Below, in pieces: positions 40,570 to 49,521 of a stretch of DNA of 64,000 nucleotides. A program made the translations under genes and the position numbers. The stretch is from Pseudomonadota bacterium (GTDB taxonomy: Bacteria; Pseudomonadota; Alphaproteobacteria; Rhizobiales; Aestuariivirgaceae), in assembly GCA_020161855.1 (NCBI GenBank), contig JAIUNJ010000002.1, positions 496,001-560,000 on the forward strand, read 5' to 3'. The notes beneath the pieces are model-generated. The model was given only the letters and a program-made list of their open reading frames with translations, did no database searches and had not been told where the DNA came from. Positions within the stretch are counted from its first letter, which is position 1. Each line of letters begins with the position of its first letter.

Positions 40570-42150
40570 CTATTCCTTGCTCAGGAAGCGGGTCGGATGG
40601 ACGTCCATCACGTTGTCTTCCCAGCCTTTGAGTTTCGGCGAAACCACGGTGTGGAAGCCGTAGAAGAGCAACGGAACCACGCAAAGATCGCGTGCCACGC
40701 CCATGGCCTCAGCATCAGAGAGGAGCTTCATGCGCTGCTCGGCCGATGCCGCGGCGGCCTCGGCCAACAGCTTGTCGTAGTCCGCATTGGAATAGACACC
40801 ATAGTTGTTGCCGGTTCCCGTCTTACAGAGGTCGAGAAAGTTGGCCGGATCCTTATAGTCGGCAATCCAGCCGGCACGGGCGATGTCATAGTTGCCCTTC
40901 TGCTCGAGGAAACCATAATGCGTCTTGGTGTCGGTGTTGATCAGCGACACCTCGATGCCGAGCGGCTTCAGCTGCTCCTGGATGGCGACGGCAGTGTTCT
41001 TGTGGTTCTCTGACGTGTTGTAGCGGATTTCCATTTTCAGCGGCTTGTCCGGGCCATAGCCGAGCTCAGCCAGAACTTTCTTGGCCTCGTCCTCGCGGTC
41101 CAGCTGCGACTTCTCCGCATATTCGGTCGGCCGCGCTTCATAGCCGCCGATGCCCGGCGGCACGAAGGAATAGGCCGGGATCATGGTGTTCTGCCAGACC
41201 TTCTCGGCAAGATAATCACGATCGATCGCTTCCGACACAGCATGACGCAGCTTCACGTTATCCCACGGCGCCTTGTCGGTCTTGAAGACATAGTAGTAGG
41301 TGCCGAGATAGGGTCCGAGGCGAACCTGATCGCCAAACTTGGCCTTGAGATCGGCCAGCTGTTCCGTCGGGATATCGTCGTTGGAGTCGAGTTCACCCGC
41401 TTCATAGCGCTTCATCGCCGTCGAGCGGTCTTCGGTCGGGATATAGTTCACGACATCGATCTTGACGTTGGCGGCGTCATAGAAATTCGGGTTCTTCACG
41501 GCCTTGATGTGGTCGTTCGGAACGAACTCGGCCAGTATGTAGGCACCGTTTGACACGAGGTTGCCCGGCTTGATGAAGTCTGCGCCGAACTTCTCGACGT
41601 TGGCCTTGCTCACGGCGTAGGTCGATTGGTGCGTCAGCATTTCCAGAAAATAGGGTGTTGCCGAATTCAGCGTCACTTCGAAGGTCGCGTCATCGATCGC
41701 CTTGACCCCAAGTTCGGCGGGCTTCTTTTCTCCCTTTGTGATGGCATCAGCGTTCACAACCGGGGAAAGGAGATAGGCGTATTCGGCGGCCGTTGCCGGA
41801 TCGACAAGCCGCTGCCAGGAGAACACGAAATCCTGGGCGGTGACGGGCGTACCATCGGACCACTTAGCCCCTGCCCGGAGCTTGAAGGTATAGACCTTGC
41901 CATCTTCCGAAACTGTGTAGCTTTCGGCAGCACCCGGCTCCAGCTCAGCCTTGGCGTTGTGGATCATCAGACCCATGAAGAGATCGCGGAGGATATTAGC
42001 CTCGTAAACCGTCGAGGTCTTGTGCGGATCGAGCGACTCAGGGTCGGCGGAGTTGCCCCGGTTAAAGACAACATCAGCAAAGGCGTTGCCCGCGGTCAGC
42101 GCCAGGATGGCGGCACCGGCCATCAGCGATTTCATTGTATAATGCTTCAT
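40570..42150 (-). CDS. oppA: Peptide ABC transporter substrate-binding protein (OppA-like)
   Basis: 526 aa family 5 solute-binding protein. Signal peptide MKHYTMKSLMAGAAILALTA, then NRGNSADPESLDPHKTSTVY and WSDGTPVTAQDFVFSWQRL, standard OppA features. It captures oligopeptides in the periplasm for the downstream permeases. First gene of the operon; the other subunits follow a hairpin. Confidence 0.94.
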   Translation of the reverse strand: MKHYTMKSLMAGAAILALTAGNAFADVVFNRGNSADPESLDPHKTSTVYEANILRDLFMGLMIHNAKAELEPGAAESYTVSEDGKVYTFKLRAGAKWSDGTPVTAQDFVFSWQRLVDPATAAEYAYLLSPVVNADAITKGEKKPAELGVKAIDDATFEVTLNSATPYFLEMLTHQSTYAVSKANVEKFGADFIKPGNLVSNGAYILAEFVPNDHIKAVKNPNFYDAANVKIDVVNYIPTEDRSTAMKRYEAGELDSNDDIPTEQLADLKAKFGDQVRLGPYLGTYYYVFKTDKAPWDNVKLRHAVSEAIDRDYLAEKVWQNTMIPAYSFVPPGIGGYEARPTEYAEKSQLDREDEAKKVLAELGYGPDKPLKMEIRYNTSENHKNTAVAIQEQLKPLGIEVSLINTDTKTHYGFLEQKGNYDIARAGWIADYKDPANFLDLCKTGTGNNYGVYSNADYDKLLAEAAAASAEQRMKLLSDAEAMGVARDLCVVPLLFYGFHTVVSPKLKGWEDNVMDVHPTRFLSKE

Positions 42151-42252
42151 GACAAACTCTCCCTTCTATAGCGCCCGCAACATTGACCGGGCCATTGTGG
42201 GAAAGCCTAGCACAGGGGAAAGCATTTGCACGCCTCTTTGCAACGACCCCGT

Positions 42253-43038
42253 TCAGCCTTTGGAATGAGCGGCCTTGAGGCGTCTGTAGCTCAGCCAGCT
42301 CAGCGGTATCAGGGCAAGATAGACACCCCAGACCAGCAGCATCGTATGCCACGGAAAGCTGATCAGACAGACGATCAGCAAGGCTGCGGCGGCGAGGATG
42401 GGAAGCACCATTTCCCGGGGCACCTTGCGCACGGATTTTCCGGAATAGGTCGGCACCCTGCTCACCATCAGGACGGCGACAGCCACCACAAGCGGCGCAA
42501 ACCACATGGCCCAGTCATGCCCGTCGGGGATGATCTTGAGGAACCCAAGATAGAACGGGATCATGGCCAGTCCGGCACCAGCGGGGGCCGGAATGCCTGA
42601 GAAGAATGCATTCGCATACGCAGGCTTGTTGGGATCGTCGAGCGCCACGTTGAAGCGGGCGAGCCGGAGCGCACAAGCAATGGCCAGCATGAGGCAGATG
42701 ATCCAGCCCATGGTCTTGAGGCTGTTCAGCGTCCAGATGTAGAGCAGGATCGCCGGTGCAACACCGAAGTTCACGAAGTCGGCCAGTGAATCCAGCTCAG
42801 CACCGAAGCGGGACGTGCCCTTGAGATAGCGTGCGAGCCTGCCGTCAATCGCATCGAGGAAGATCGCAAGGATCACGGCACTGACCGCTATCTCAAAGCG
42901 TCCCTCGAAGGCAAAGCGTATCGCCGTCACACCGCTGCAAAGGGCCAGAAGCGTAATGAGATTAGGTGCAAGATAGCGCACCGGCACCATGCGGAAAGTG
43001 CCGCCGTTTCCACCTGTCTGCTTGGGTTCACTCGCCAT
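42253..43038 (-). CDS. pssA: CDP-diacylglycerol-serine O-phosphatidyltransferase
   Basis: 261 aa integral membrane protein with the CDP-alcohol phosphatidyltransferase motif in DAIDGRLARYLKGTSRFGAE and the following LDSLADF. Forms phosphatidylserine. It begins in a one-base overlap with the end of psd, so both steps of phosphatidylethanolamine synthesis are co-translated. Confidence 0.94.
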   Translation of the reverse strand: MASEPKQTGGNGGTFRMVPVRYLAPNLITLLALCSGVTAIRFAFEGRFEIAVSAVILAIFLDAIDGRLARYLKGTSRFGAELDSLADFVNFGVAPAILLYIWTLNSLKTMGWIICLMLAIACALRLARFNVALDDPNKPAYANAFFSGIPAPAGAGLAMIPFYLGFLKIIPDGHDWAMWFAPLVVAVAVLMVSRVPTYSGKSVRKVPREMVLPILAAAALLIVCLISFPWHTMLLVWGVYLALIPLSWLSYRRLKAAHSKG

Positions 43039-43742
43039 CAGGACTTCCGGCCGCTGCGTTGGCCTTCCGAAGCTTCGAGATCGGCAATTACGGTCTCCCC
43101 GGCGATGGCCCGTTGCCCGACGATCACGAGAGGCGCCACGGCCAGCGGCAGATAGACATCAACGCGGCTGCCAAAACGGATCAGGCCGAAGCGCTGGCCG
43201 GCCATCAGGCGTTCACTTTCGTCGACGAATTTCACGATGCGCCGGGCAACCAGTCCGGCAATCTGAACCACGCCGATCTGGCGGCCATCGTCCAGCGTCA
43301 ATGTCAGGGCCTGGCGTTCGTTGTCCTCGCTTGCCTTGTCCAGCTCGGCATTCAGGAAGGCACCGGGCACATAGGTAAGCTGATGGATGCGGGCATCAAC
43401 CGGCGAGCGGTTCACATGCACGTCGAAGACATTCATGAAAATGGAAATGCGGCGGTGCATCTCCCTGGGCAGGTCCAGTTCAGGCGGCGGGATCACTTCG
43501 GTGATGGCGCTGACACGGCCATCGGCCGGTGAAATGACGAGGCCCTTGCGCAGCGGTGTCACCCGCTCGGGGTCGCGGAAGAAATAGGCGCACCACAATG
43601 TGAGGATCAGCGCCAGCCAGCCCACCGTTTCCCAGCTGAGCGAGAACAGCACAATGGTCGCCGCCGCAAAGGCTAGGACAAAGGGATAGCCCTCCCGGTG
43701 CACGGGGGCCAAAGACGAGGTGATGCTTGTCACGATATTCAT
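43038..43742 (-). CDS. psd: Phosphatidylserine decarboxylase proenzyme
   Basis: 234 aa short-type Psd. The self-cleavage site is in [12 protein letters not shown] (pyruvoyl group from the Ser), with [13 protein letters not shown] upstream. N-terminal hydrophobic spans. Converts phosphatidylserine to phosphatidylethanolamine. Upstream of pssA in the same operon. Confidence 0.95.
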   Translation of the reverse strand: MNIVTSITSSLAPVHREGYPFVLAFAAATIVLFSLSWETVGWLALILTLWCAYFFRDPERVTPLRKGLVISPADGRVSAITEVIPPPELDLPREMHRRISIFMNVFDVHVNRSPVDARIHQLTYVPGAFLNAELDKASEDNERQALTLTLDDGRQIGVVQIAGLVARRIVKFVDESERLMAGQRFGLIRFGSRVDVYLPLAVAPLVIVGQRAIAGETVIADLEASEGQRSGRKS

Positions 43743-43779
43743 GGGGCCGCCTTACAACAGGATGGCCCAAAACAAAAGC

Positions 43780-43812
43780 GAGCCGCAGTCCGTGTTTTCC
43801 GGACTGCGGCTC
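43780..43812 (-). terminator. Terminator of the YbjQ-family gene
   Basis: Perfect 13-bp stem GAGCCGCAGTCCG / CGGACTGCGGCTC, 7-nt loop, followed on the minus strand by GCTTTTGTTTT. It lies 30 bp after the stop of the YbjQ gene and 38 bp before the psd start. Confidence 0.85.
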
Positions 43813-43841
43813 CGCCCCCTGCCCTGTTTCTTGTTCTTGGT

Positions 43842-44294
43842 TCAGGCTGTTCTCAGTTCAGCATTCCCTCCGGCCATGCGCCGCTGGGGGAAAGCAATAA
43901 TCTCTGCCGTATCATTGGCCGGCTTGCCAAAGCTCAGTTCGAAACGCCGGGCGAAAGCCGGAACACCGGCAGCCGTCAGTTCAGAGGTCCGCACCGCGGT
44001 TCCCATGGCCGAAGCCTGGTACATGCCCGCGCCCATTTCGATGATCTCGATGCGCAGTCCGACGATGGCATCTGCACCCAGGGCCGTTGCCTGGCGGATA
44101 AGCGACTTTTCGGCGTCGGTGCGAGCCTGGTTCAGCCCTTCCGCCACGTCTTCGTTGGTCATGTACTCCATGGCGCGGATACCGCCCCGGTTGAACTTCT
44201 TGAGGCCGCGCGACCACAACACAGCGCCACGGACCACACCAAGCGTCTCTTCCACCAGACGCCCGGCCACATTCTCCAATGTCGTCACCTTCAT
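43842..44294 (-). CDS. YbjQ/UPF0145-family protein
   Basis: 150 aa. The family core is VVRGAVLWSRGL, ARTDAEKSLIRQATALGADA and IVGLRIEI. Members of this family are small, often homo-pentameric proteins annotated as heavy-metal-binding; direct function is unknown. Transcribed alone. Confidence 0.87.
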   Translation of the reverse strand: MKVTTLENVAGRLVEETLGVVRGAVLWSRGLKKFNRGGIRAMEYMTNEDVAEGLNQARTDAEKSLIRQATALGADAIVGLRIEIIEMGAGMYQASAMGTAVRTSELTAAGVPAFARRFELSFGKPANDTAEIIAFPQRRMAGGNAELRTA

Positions 44295-44547
44295 ATGACT
44301 GACTCCCCAAATTTCGCCCCGGGGGTTTCACCCCCGGGCGCCACACAATTGCACTTCGTTTTCTTCTTGCCGGGTTCGCCCCGGACTTCTTGAGCACGTT
44401 GACCGCGCTGTTGGGGACACCATGCACCTCCGCAGGTAAACATTGGTGAAGAGCAGCGGATTTGATTCAAATTTTCAGATGATTTTGCGGGCTTTCACAG
44501 GCCAGCGTTAATGCCTTGCGAGAGCGCTTGGTTGCGAAAACCTTGAT

Positions 44548-46428
44548 TCACTTGGCATTCATCAAGGCCACGCCCGCCTCCGGCGAAGATGCCTCCCCGG
44601 CCTCGGCCAGCTTGCGGCGGGCTTCATCCGCTTCCTGCTGACGGTTCCACAGCCTGGCATAGAGCCCCTTCTTGCGCAGCAAGGCTGCATGGGTGCCGCG
44701 CTCGGCAATCACGCCCTTGTCGAGCACGATGATCTCGTCGGCATCGACGACTGTCGACAGGCGGTGCGCGATGACCAGCGTGGTCCGGTTCTTCGACACC
44801 TGCCGCAGGGCCGTCTGGATTTCCTGTTCGGTGAAGGTGTCGAGGGCCGAGGTTGCCTCATCGAGCACAAGGATTGGCGGGCCCTTGAGGATGGTGCGGG
44901 CGATGGAGACACGCTGCTTCTCGCCGCCGGACAGTTTCAAGCCGCGCTCGCCGACAAGCGCCTCGTAACCTTTGGGGAGGCTCTGCACGAAGTCATGGAT
45001 CTGGGCGAGCCGGGCCGCCTGCTCCACCTCGGCATCGCTGGCTTGCGGCCGGCCATAGCGGATGTTGTAGCGCACCGTGTCGTTGAACAGCACTGTGTCC
45101 TGCGGCACCATGCCGAGGGCACGGCGCAGGCTCTCCTGCGTCACCTCGCGGATATCCTGCCCGTCAACAAGAATGCGCCCGCCGCTCACCTCATAGAAGC
45201 GGAAGAGCAGCCGCGAGATCGTGGATTTTCCGGCGCCGGAAGGTCCGACAATCGCCACGGTCTTTCCGGCGGGAATGGAAAATGAAATCCCCCGGAGGAT
45301 GGGCCGCTCGGCATCATAGGCGAAGCTCACGTTCTCGAAGGCAACGCTGCCTGCCCCGGGCACGAAATCCGGCGCGCCGGGCTTATCGCTGATGTCCTGG
45401 GACTGGTCGAGCACTGTGAACATGCCATCGACATCGATCAGCCCCTGCTTGATCTCGCGATAGGATGACCCAATGAAGTTCAGTGGCATGTAGAGCTGGA
45501 TCATCAGGGCGTTGACCATGACGAGGTCGCCGATCGTCGCCTGGCCGGACTGGATGGCAAAAGCCGAGAGCAGCATCACGGCGGTCAGCCCGATGGAATA
45601 GATGACGGCCTGCCCAGCGTTGAGCACAGAGAGCGAGATCCACGTCTTGATCGACGCCTTCTCGTAGATCGCCATGGACTTGTCATAGCGCTCGGCCTCC
45701 AGCCTCTCGTTGCCGAAGTATTTCACTGTTTCGAAATTGAGCAGCGAGTCCACCGCCTTGGTGTTGGCGTCGGTGTCGGCCTCGTTCATCGTGCGGCGGA
45801 TGTTGATGCGCCATTCGGTGGCCCAATAGGTGAAGCCCACATAGGCGATGACGGTCAGCAGCACGATCAGCGCATAGAGCCAGCCAAAGGACACCACCAT
45901 CACACCGCAGACGAGCAATATCTCAAATGCGGTAGGAATGGTGTTGAAGAGCGAGAAGCGGAGAACCGTGTCGATCCCCGCCGTGCCGCGCGAGATGATG
46001 CGCGAAAGGCCGCCCGTGCGGCGCGACAGGTGAAACTTGAGCGACAGGTTGTGGAGATGCTGGAAGGTGCGGAACGACATGTCGCGCACGGCCCGCTGCC
46101 CGACCTTGGCGAAGACGGCATCGCGGAGTTGGGCGAAAACCACCATGCCAATGCGCGCCACGCCATAGGCGAGCACCATGAAGATGGCGACGGCAAAGGC
46201 CGAGGCGGCCGGGTTGTCCTTGGCGGCCAGAAGGTCGGTCGCATGCTTGAAGGCATAGGGTGCTGCAATTGTCACAAGCTTCGAAACAATAAGGAGAAGC
46301 ATGGCCAGAACCACCCGGACCTTGAGGTCCGTGCGGCCATCAGGCCAGAGATAGGGCAGCAGGCTTTTCAGCGTGTCCCACTGGCCGCGCTCGCCGAACG
46401 CGGCCTCACCGGGCTTCAGGCGTCGCAT
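44548..46428 (-). CDS. ABCB/Atm1-type ABC exporter
   Basis: 626 aa half transporter: six-span ABC membrane domain (about 30-330) then ATPase with Walker A IVGPSGAGKST, signature KLSGGEKQRV and Walker B ILVLDEATSALD. SYREIKQGLIDVDGMFTVLD and KAVDSLLNFETVKYFGNE are hallmarks of the Atm1/HMT1 group that exports glutathione-linked compounds or heavy metals. Seven bases after the end of the LysM gene. Confidence 0.9.
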   Translation of the reverse strand: MRRLKPGEAAFGERGQWDTLKSLLPYLWPDGRTDLKVRVVLAMLLLIVSKLVTIAAPYAFKHATDLLAAKDNPAASAFAVAIFMVLAYGVARIGMVVFAQLRDAVFAKVGQRAVRDMSFRTFQHLHNLSLKFHLSRRTGGLSRIISRGTAGIDTVLRFSLFNTIPTAFEILLVCGVMVVSFGWLYALIVLLTVIAYVGFTYWATEWRINIRRTMNEADTDANTKAVDSLLNFETVKYFGNERLEAERYDKSMAIYEKASIKTWISLSVLNAGQAVIYSIGLTAVMLLSAFAIQSGQATIGDLVMVNALMIQLYMPLNFIGSSYREIKQGLIDVDGMFTVLDQSQDISDKPGAPDFVPGAGSVAFENVSFAYDAERPILRGISFSIPAGKTVAIVGPSGAGKSTISRLLFRFYEVSGGRILVDGQDIREVTQESLRRALGMVPQDTVLFNDTVRYNIRYGRPQASDAEVEQAARLAQIHDFVQSLPKGYEALVGERGLKLSGGEKQRVSIARTILKGPPILVLDEATSALDTFTEQEIQTALRQVSKNRTTLVIAHRLSTVVDADEIIVLDKGVIAERGTHAALLRKKGLYARLWNRQQEADEARRKLAEAGEASSPEAGVALMNAK

Positions 46429-46434
46429 GAAGTC

Positions 46435-47811
46435 TCAGTTCTGCGCCACGGGTGTTGTCAGGATCTGGCCCGGATAGATCTTGTCCGGATCCTTGATCTG
46501 GTCGCGGTTGGCATCGAAGATCACGGTGAAGCTCTTGCCCTGGCCATAGAGCTCCTGGGAGATGATCCACAGGTTGTTGCCGGGCTGGATGACCACGCGC
46601 ATTGGTCCACCGGGAACGGCTGCAGGCGCCATGGCGAGCTTCTTGGGTGGCTCAGCCGGTTGGGGTTCGGCAGCCGCAGCGTCTGCTGGTGCGGCATCTG
46701 CCGGGGCAGCATCCAGAGGAGCCGATGCCGCGTCAGGTGCCGCCGCCTGTTCCTGTGCTTGCGGCACAGCGGCCGGCTCTTCGGTGGTCATGGCTGGCTG
46801 TTCGGCGACGGGCTCCTGGGCCGGTTCTGCGGCAGCGACTTGCGCTTCGGGCGCGGGCTGCGCCTGCTGCGAGGCGATCACCTTTTCAGGCGCTTCCCGT
46901 AGGAAGGGCGTTTCGGCACGGCTCGTCACCTTGCCGCCGCCATCGACCTCATCGGCGCGCAGGGTATGCTGTCCGGGAGCAATCGCTTCGGCCGCATCGA
47001 AAAGCCAGCTGCCCTTGGCGTCGGCCGCCACCTCGCCGACAATGCTGTTGTCGACATAGAAGCGCACGGTGGCATTGGGCTTGGCCACGCCCTGGAACAC
47101 CATGTTCCCGGCATCATTGTAGTCGATGCTGCTGAGACGCACCTCCTTCGGTGCGCCTGCCGTTGCCTCGCTGCCCGGCGCCTGCACGATCTTGGTCGGC
47201 TGCTGCGGGTCAACCTTGGCCACGAGTGCTGGCGCATTGCGCGTCACCACCACGGCGATGGCATCCTTGGACACCAGCGTCTGGCCCTCATGGGTGCTTT
47301 CCAGCGTCAGGGCGCCGCTGCCCTGCGGCAGGGGATGTTCCGGCACGAAGACGAAGCTGCCGTCGGACTCGGCTTTCACCTCGCCGACATAGACATTGTC
47401 GAATTTGATGATGACATCAGCACCGGGGGCGGCGCGCCCGGCAATGACAGCCTCGCCCGTGGGCTCAACCCGCACGGTATCGAAAGAGGGTGGAACCGGG
47501 CCTGCCGGGGCGACGGGGGGCGCCAGTTGTTCCTGAACGGCCTGCGGCGCGCTTTGGGCGGGTTCGGCGGCGGCAGGCTGCTGGGTGTCGGCGGGCAAGG
47601 CGGCCTGTTGCTGCTCCGCAGCCGGAGCTTCCGGTGTTGCCGGAGCGTCTGCCTGGGGCGCAGCGGCCGCCTGCTGCTGCGGCTGTTCCTGGGTCTGCGG
47701 TGCCGGCGCCATGAAGGGCAGCCAGTCGGGGCGCTGGCTGGCCACACCAAAGACGCCAGCCGCAACGGCCGCAATGGCGGAAACGGCAATGATGGGAGTC
47801 TTCTTGTCCAT
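46435..47811 (-). CDS. LysM-domain protein with low-complexity Ala/Pro/Gln regions
   Basis: 458 aa. N-terminal membrane anchor or signal (TPIIAVSAIAAVAAGVFG), long AP/EQ-rich segments (about 30-90 and 310-400), Ig-like or carbohydrate-binding-like beta domains in the middle (GRAAPGADVIIKFDNVYVGE), and a C-terminal LysM domain (VVIQPGNNLWIISQELYGQG). Such proteins bind peptidoglycan. ATG at 47,811 has AAGGA upstream; an in-frame GTG lies six bases before. Confidence 0.85.
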   Translation of the reverse strand: MDKKTPIIAVSAIAAVAAGVFGVASQRPDWLPFMAPAPQTQEQPQQQAAAAPQADAPATPEAPAAEQQQAALPADTQQPAAAEPAQSAPQAVQEQLAPPVAPAGPVPPSFDTVRVEPTGEAVIAGRAAPGADVIIKFDNVYVGEVKAESDGSFVFVPEHPLPQGSGALTLESTHEGQTLVSKDAIAVVVTRNAPALVAKVDPQQPTKIVQAPGSEATAGAPKEVRLSSIDYNDAGNMVFQGVAKPNATVRFYVDNSIVGEVAADAKGSWLFDAAEAIAPGQHTLRADEVDGGGKVTSRAETPFLREAPEKVIASQQAQPAPEAQVAAAEPAQEPVAEQPAMTTEEPAAVPQAQEQAAAPDAASAPLDAAPADAAPADAAAAEPQPAEPPKKLAMAPAAVPGGPMRVVIQPGNNLWIISQELYGQGKSFTVIFDANRDQIKDPDKIYPGQILTTPVAQN

Positions 47812-47944
47812 GGTCACGATCCTTGGCTGGCCTCATGCCAAAGGGCCGGCAAGCGGCAATTCTGTACTAGATAGGGTCCCCAGCGCCACCTATTAAGGGG
47901 CCTGCCCAAAAAGTGCAAAGATTCGCCCGGAGTGTGTGGCCAGT

Positions 47945-48547
47945 ATGAAGATTCCCGAACATCGCCTGTGTGTCTATTGCGGCTCTGCAACGGGCCATGA
48001 TCCCGCCTTTGCGGCGGCGGCGAATGTCCTGGGTGAAGCCATTGCCAGGGCGGGTTTCGGTCTGGTCTATGGCGGCGGCGGCATCGGCCTGATGGGCGAG
48101 GTCGCCCGCAGCGTCATCCGCCATGGCGGCCATGTCACCGGCATCATCCCGCAGTTCCTCGTTTCCAAGGAGCGGATGCTGGAGGGCGTGCAGGAGCTGA
48201 TCGTCACCAACAACATGCATGAGCGCAAGATGGCCATGTTCGAGCGCTCCAGCGGCTTCGTGGCGCTGCCCGGCGGCATCGGCACGCTGGAGGAACTGGC
48301 CGAGATCCTCACCTGGGCCCAGCTCCAGCAACATGCGCGGCCCATCATGCTGCTGAACATCGCAGGCTTCTGGGATCCGCTGCTCAGCCTCATCGCCGCA
48401 ATGCGCGAGAAGGGTTTCATCCGCCCCGGCTTCGAGGTGCGGATGGACGTGGTCGACAGTCCGGACAAGCTGATCGCCGCCTATCACCACCGGCTTGCCA
48501 ATACCCACGACAAGCCGCCCGTCGATATCATCAAGTCGCGTTTCTGA
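47945..48547 (+). CDS. LOG-family protein (TIGR00730)
   Basis: 200 aa with VYCGSATGHDPAF, GLVYGGGGIGLMGEVA and LPGGIGTLEELAEILTW, the PGGxGTxxE signature of cytokinin-activating nucleoside 5'-monophosphate phosphoribohydrolases. ATG at 47,945 is preferred to GTG at 47,936. In bacteria the family may act on nucleotides rather than plant hormones. Confidence 0.92.
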   Translation: MKIPEHRLCVYCGSATGHDPAFAAAANVLGEAIARAGFGLVYGGGGIGLMGEVARSVIRHGGHVTGIIPQFLVSKERMLEGVQELIVTNNMHERKMAMFERSSGFVALPGGIGTLEELAEILTWAQLQQHARPIMLLNIAGFWDPLLSLIAAMREKGFIRPGFEVRMDVVDSPDKLIAAYHHRLANTHDKPPVDIIKSRF

Positions 48548-48554
48548 CGGGGCC

Positions 48555-49466
48555 TCAGGCCACCGCGGCAGCTTCGACGGCGCGCCTGGAGCGTTCTTCC
48601 TGCAGGGCCGAGACGGAATAGACCGCGAGGCCCACCCAGATCAGCACGAAGGACAGGAGCTTCCACACGTCCATGTGCTCGCCGAAGACGAAAACCGCCG
48701 TCAGGAACACCAGCGACGGCGAGATGTATTGCAGCAGCCCGGCCGTCGAGTAGCGCAGGCGCTTCAGCGAGGCCGCAAAGAAGATGAGAGCGCCCGAGGT
48801 CAGTACGCCGCAGCCCATCAGCATCAGTGTGTCGCTCAGTGTCGTGCCGAAACGTGCCACACCCTGCTGCACGAGATAGTATTGAACGGCCAGCAGCGGC
48901 GGGGTGATCAGCAGCACCTCGATCAGGAAGCCCTGTGTTGGTCCCACCGGGATCTTCTTACGCAGAAGCCCGTAGATGCAGAAGCTGCCACCCAGCATCA
49001 GGCCAAGCCAGGGCAGCACACCGGTTGCGACGGTCTGGATGATGACGCCGGCCGCCGCGAGGACGATGGCAATCAGCTGCGCCTTGTTGAAGCGCTCGTG
49101 CAGGAAGATGTAGCCTGCGACCACGTTGAGCAACGGGTTGATGAAATAGCCCAGGCTGGCCTCGATCGTGCGGTGCTGTTCGATCGACCAGATGTAGAAG
49201 CCCCAGTTGAAGACGATGATGGAACTGGTCAGCGCCAGGATTGCCACATACTTGGGGTTCCGCAGCACCCGCCAGACATCGCCATACTGGCCCAGCCACC
49301 AGACAATGACGGCGGCGATGGGAAGCGCCCAGACGCCCCGGTTCACGGCAATTTCCATCACCGGCACATGCCGCATGAAGCCGAAGTAAAGCGCCATTGT
49401 TCCCCAGAAGAGATGGGCAATGACGCAGAAAACGACGCCCTTTTGCTGTTCGCTCAGACCTTGCAT
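48555..49466 (-). CDS. rarD: RarD-type EamA transporter
   Basis: 303 aa with ten predicted spans. KGVVFCVIAHLFWGTMALYF at the start and HRTIEASLGYFINPLLNVVA match the RarD subfamily of drug/metabolite transporters. Substrate unknown. Convergent with the LOG gene. Confidence 0.88.
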   Translation of the reverse strand: MQGLSEQQKGVVFCVIAHLFWGTMALYFGFMRHVPVMEIAVNRGVWALPIAAVIVWWLGQYGDVWRVLRNPKYVAILALTSSIIVFNWGFYIWSIEQHRTIEASLGYFINPLLNVVAGYIFLHERFNKAQLIAIVLAAAGVIIQTVATGVLPWLGLMLGGSFCIYGLLRKKIPVGPTQGFLIEVLLITPPLLAVQYYLVQQGVARFGTTLSDTLMLMGCGVLTSGALIFFAASLKRLRYSTAGLLQYISPSLVFLTAVFVFGEHMDVWKLLSFVLIWVGLAVYSVSALQEERSRRAVEAAAVA

Positions 49467-49521
49467 GGCGCGCCTGTAGCCGTGCGCCCGGCCCGTCGCA
49501 ACGCCCAGCAGTGGAAGGGAG

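Noticed and set aside
44315-44340. Very GC-rich hairpin upstream of the YbjQ-family gene.
   Set aside because: Stem is strong but has no T tract and no known motif; kept only as a note.
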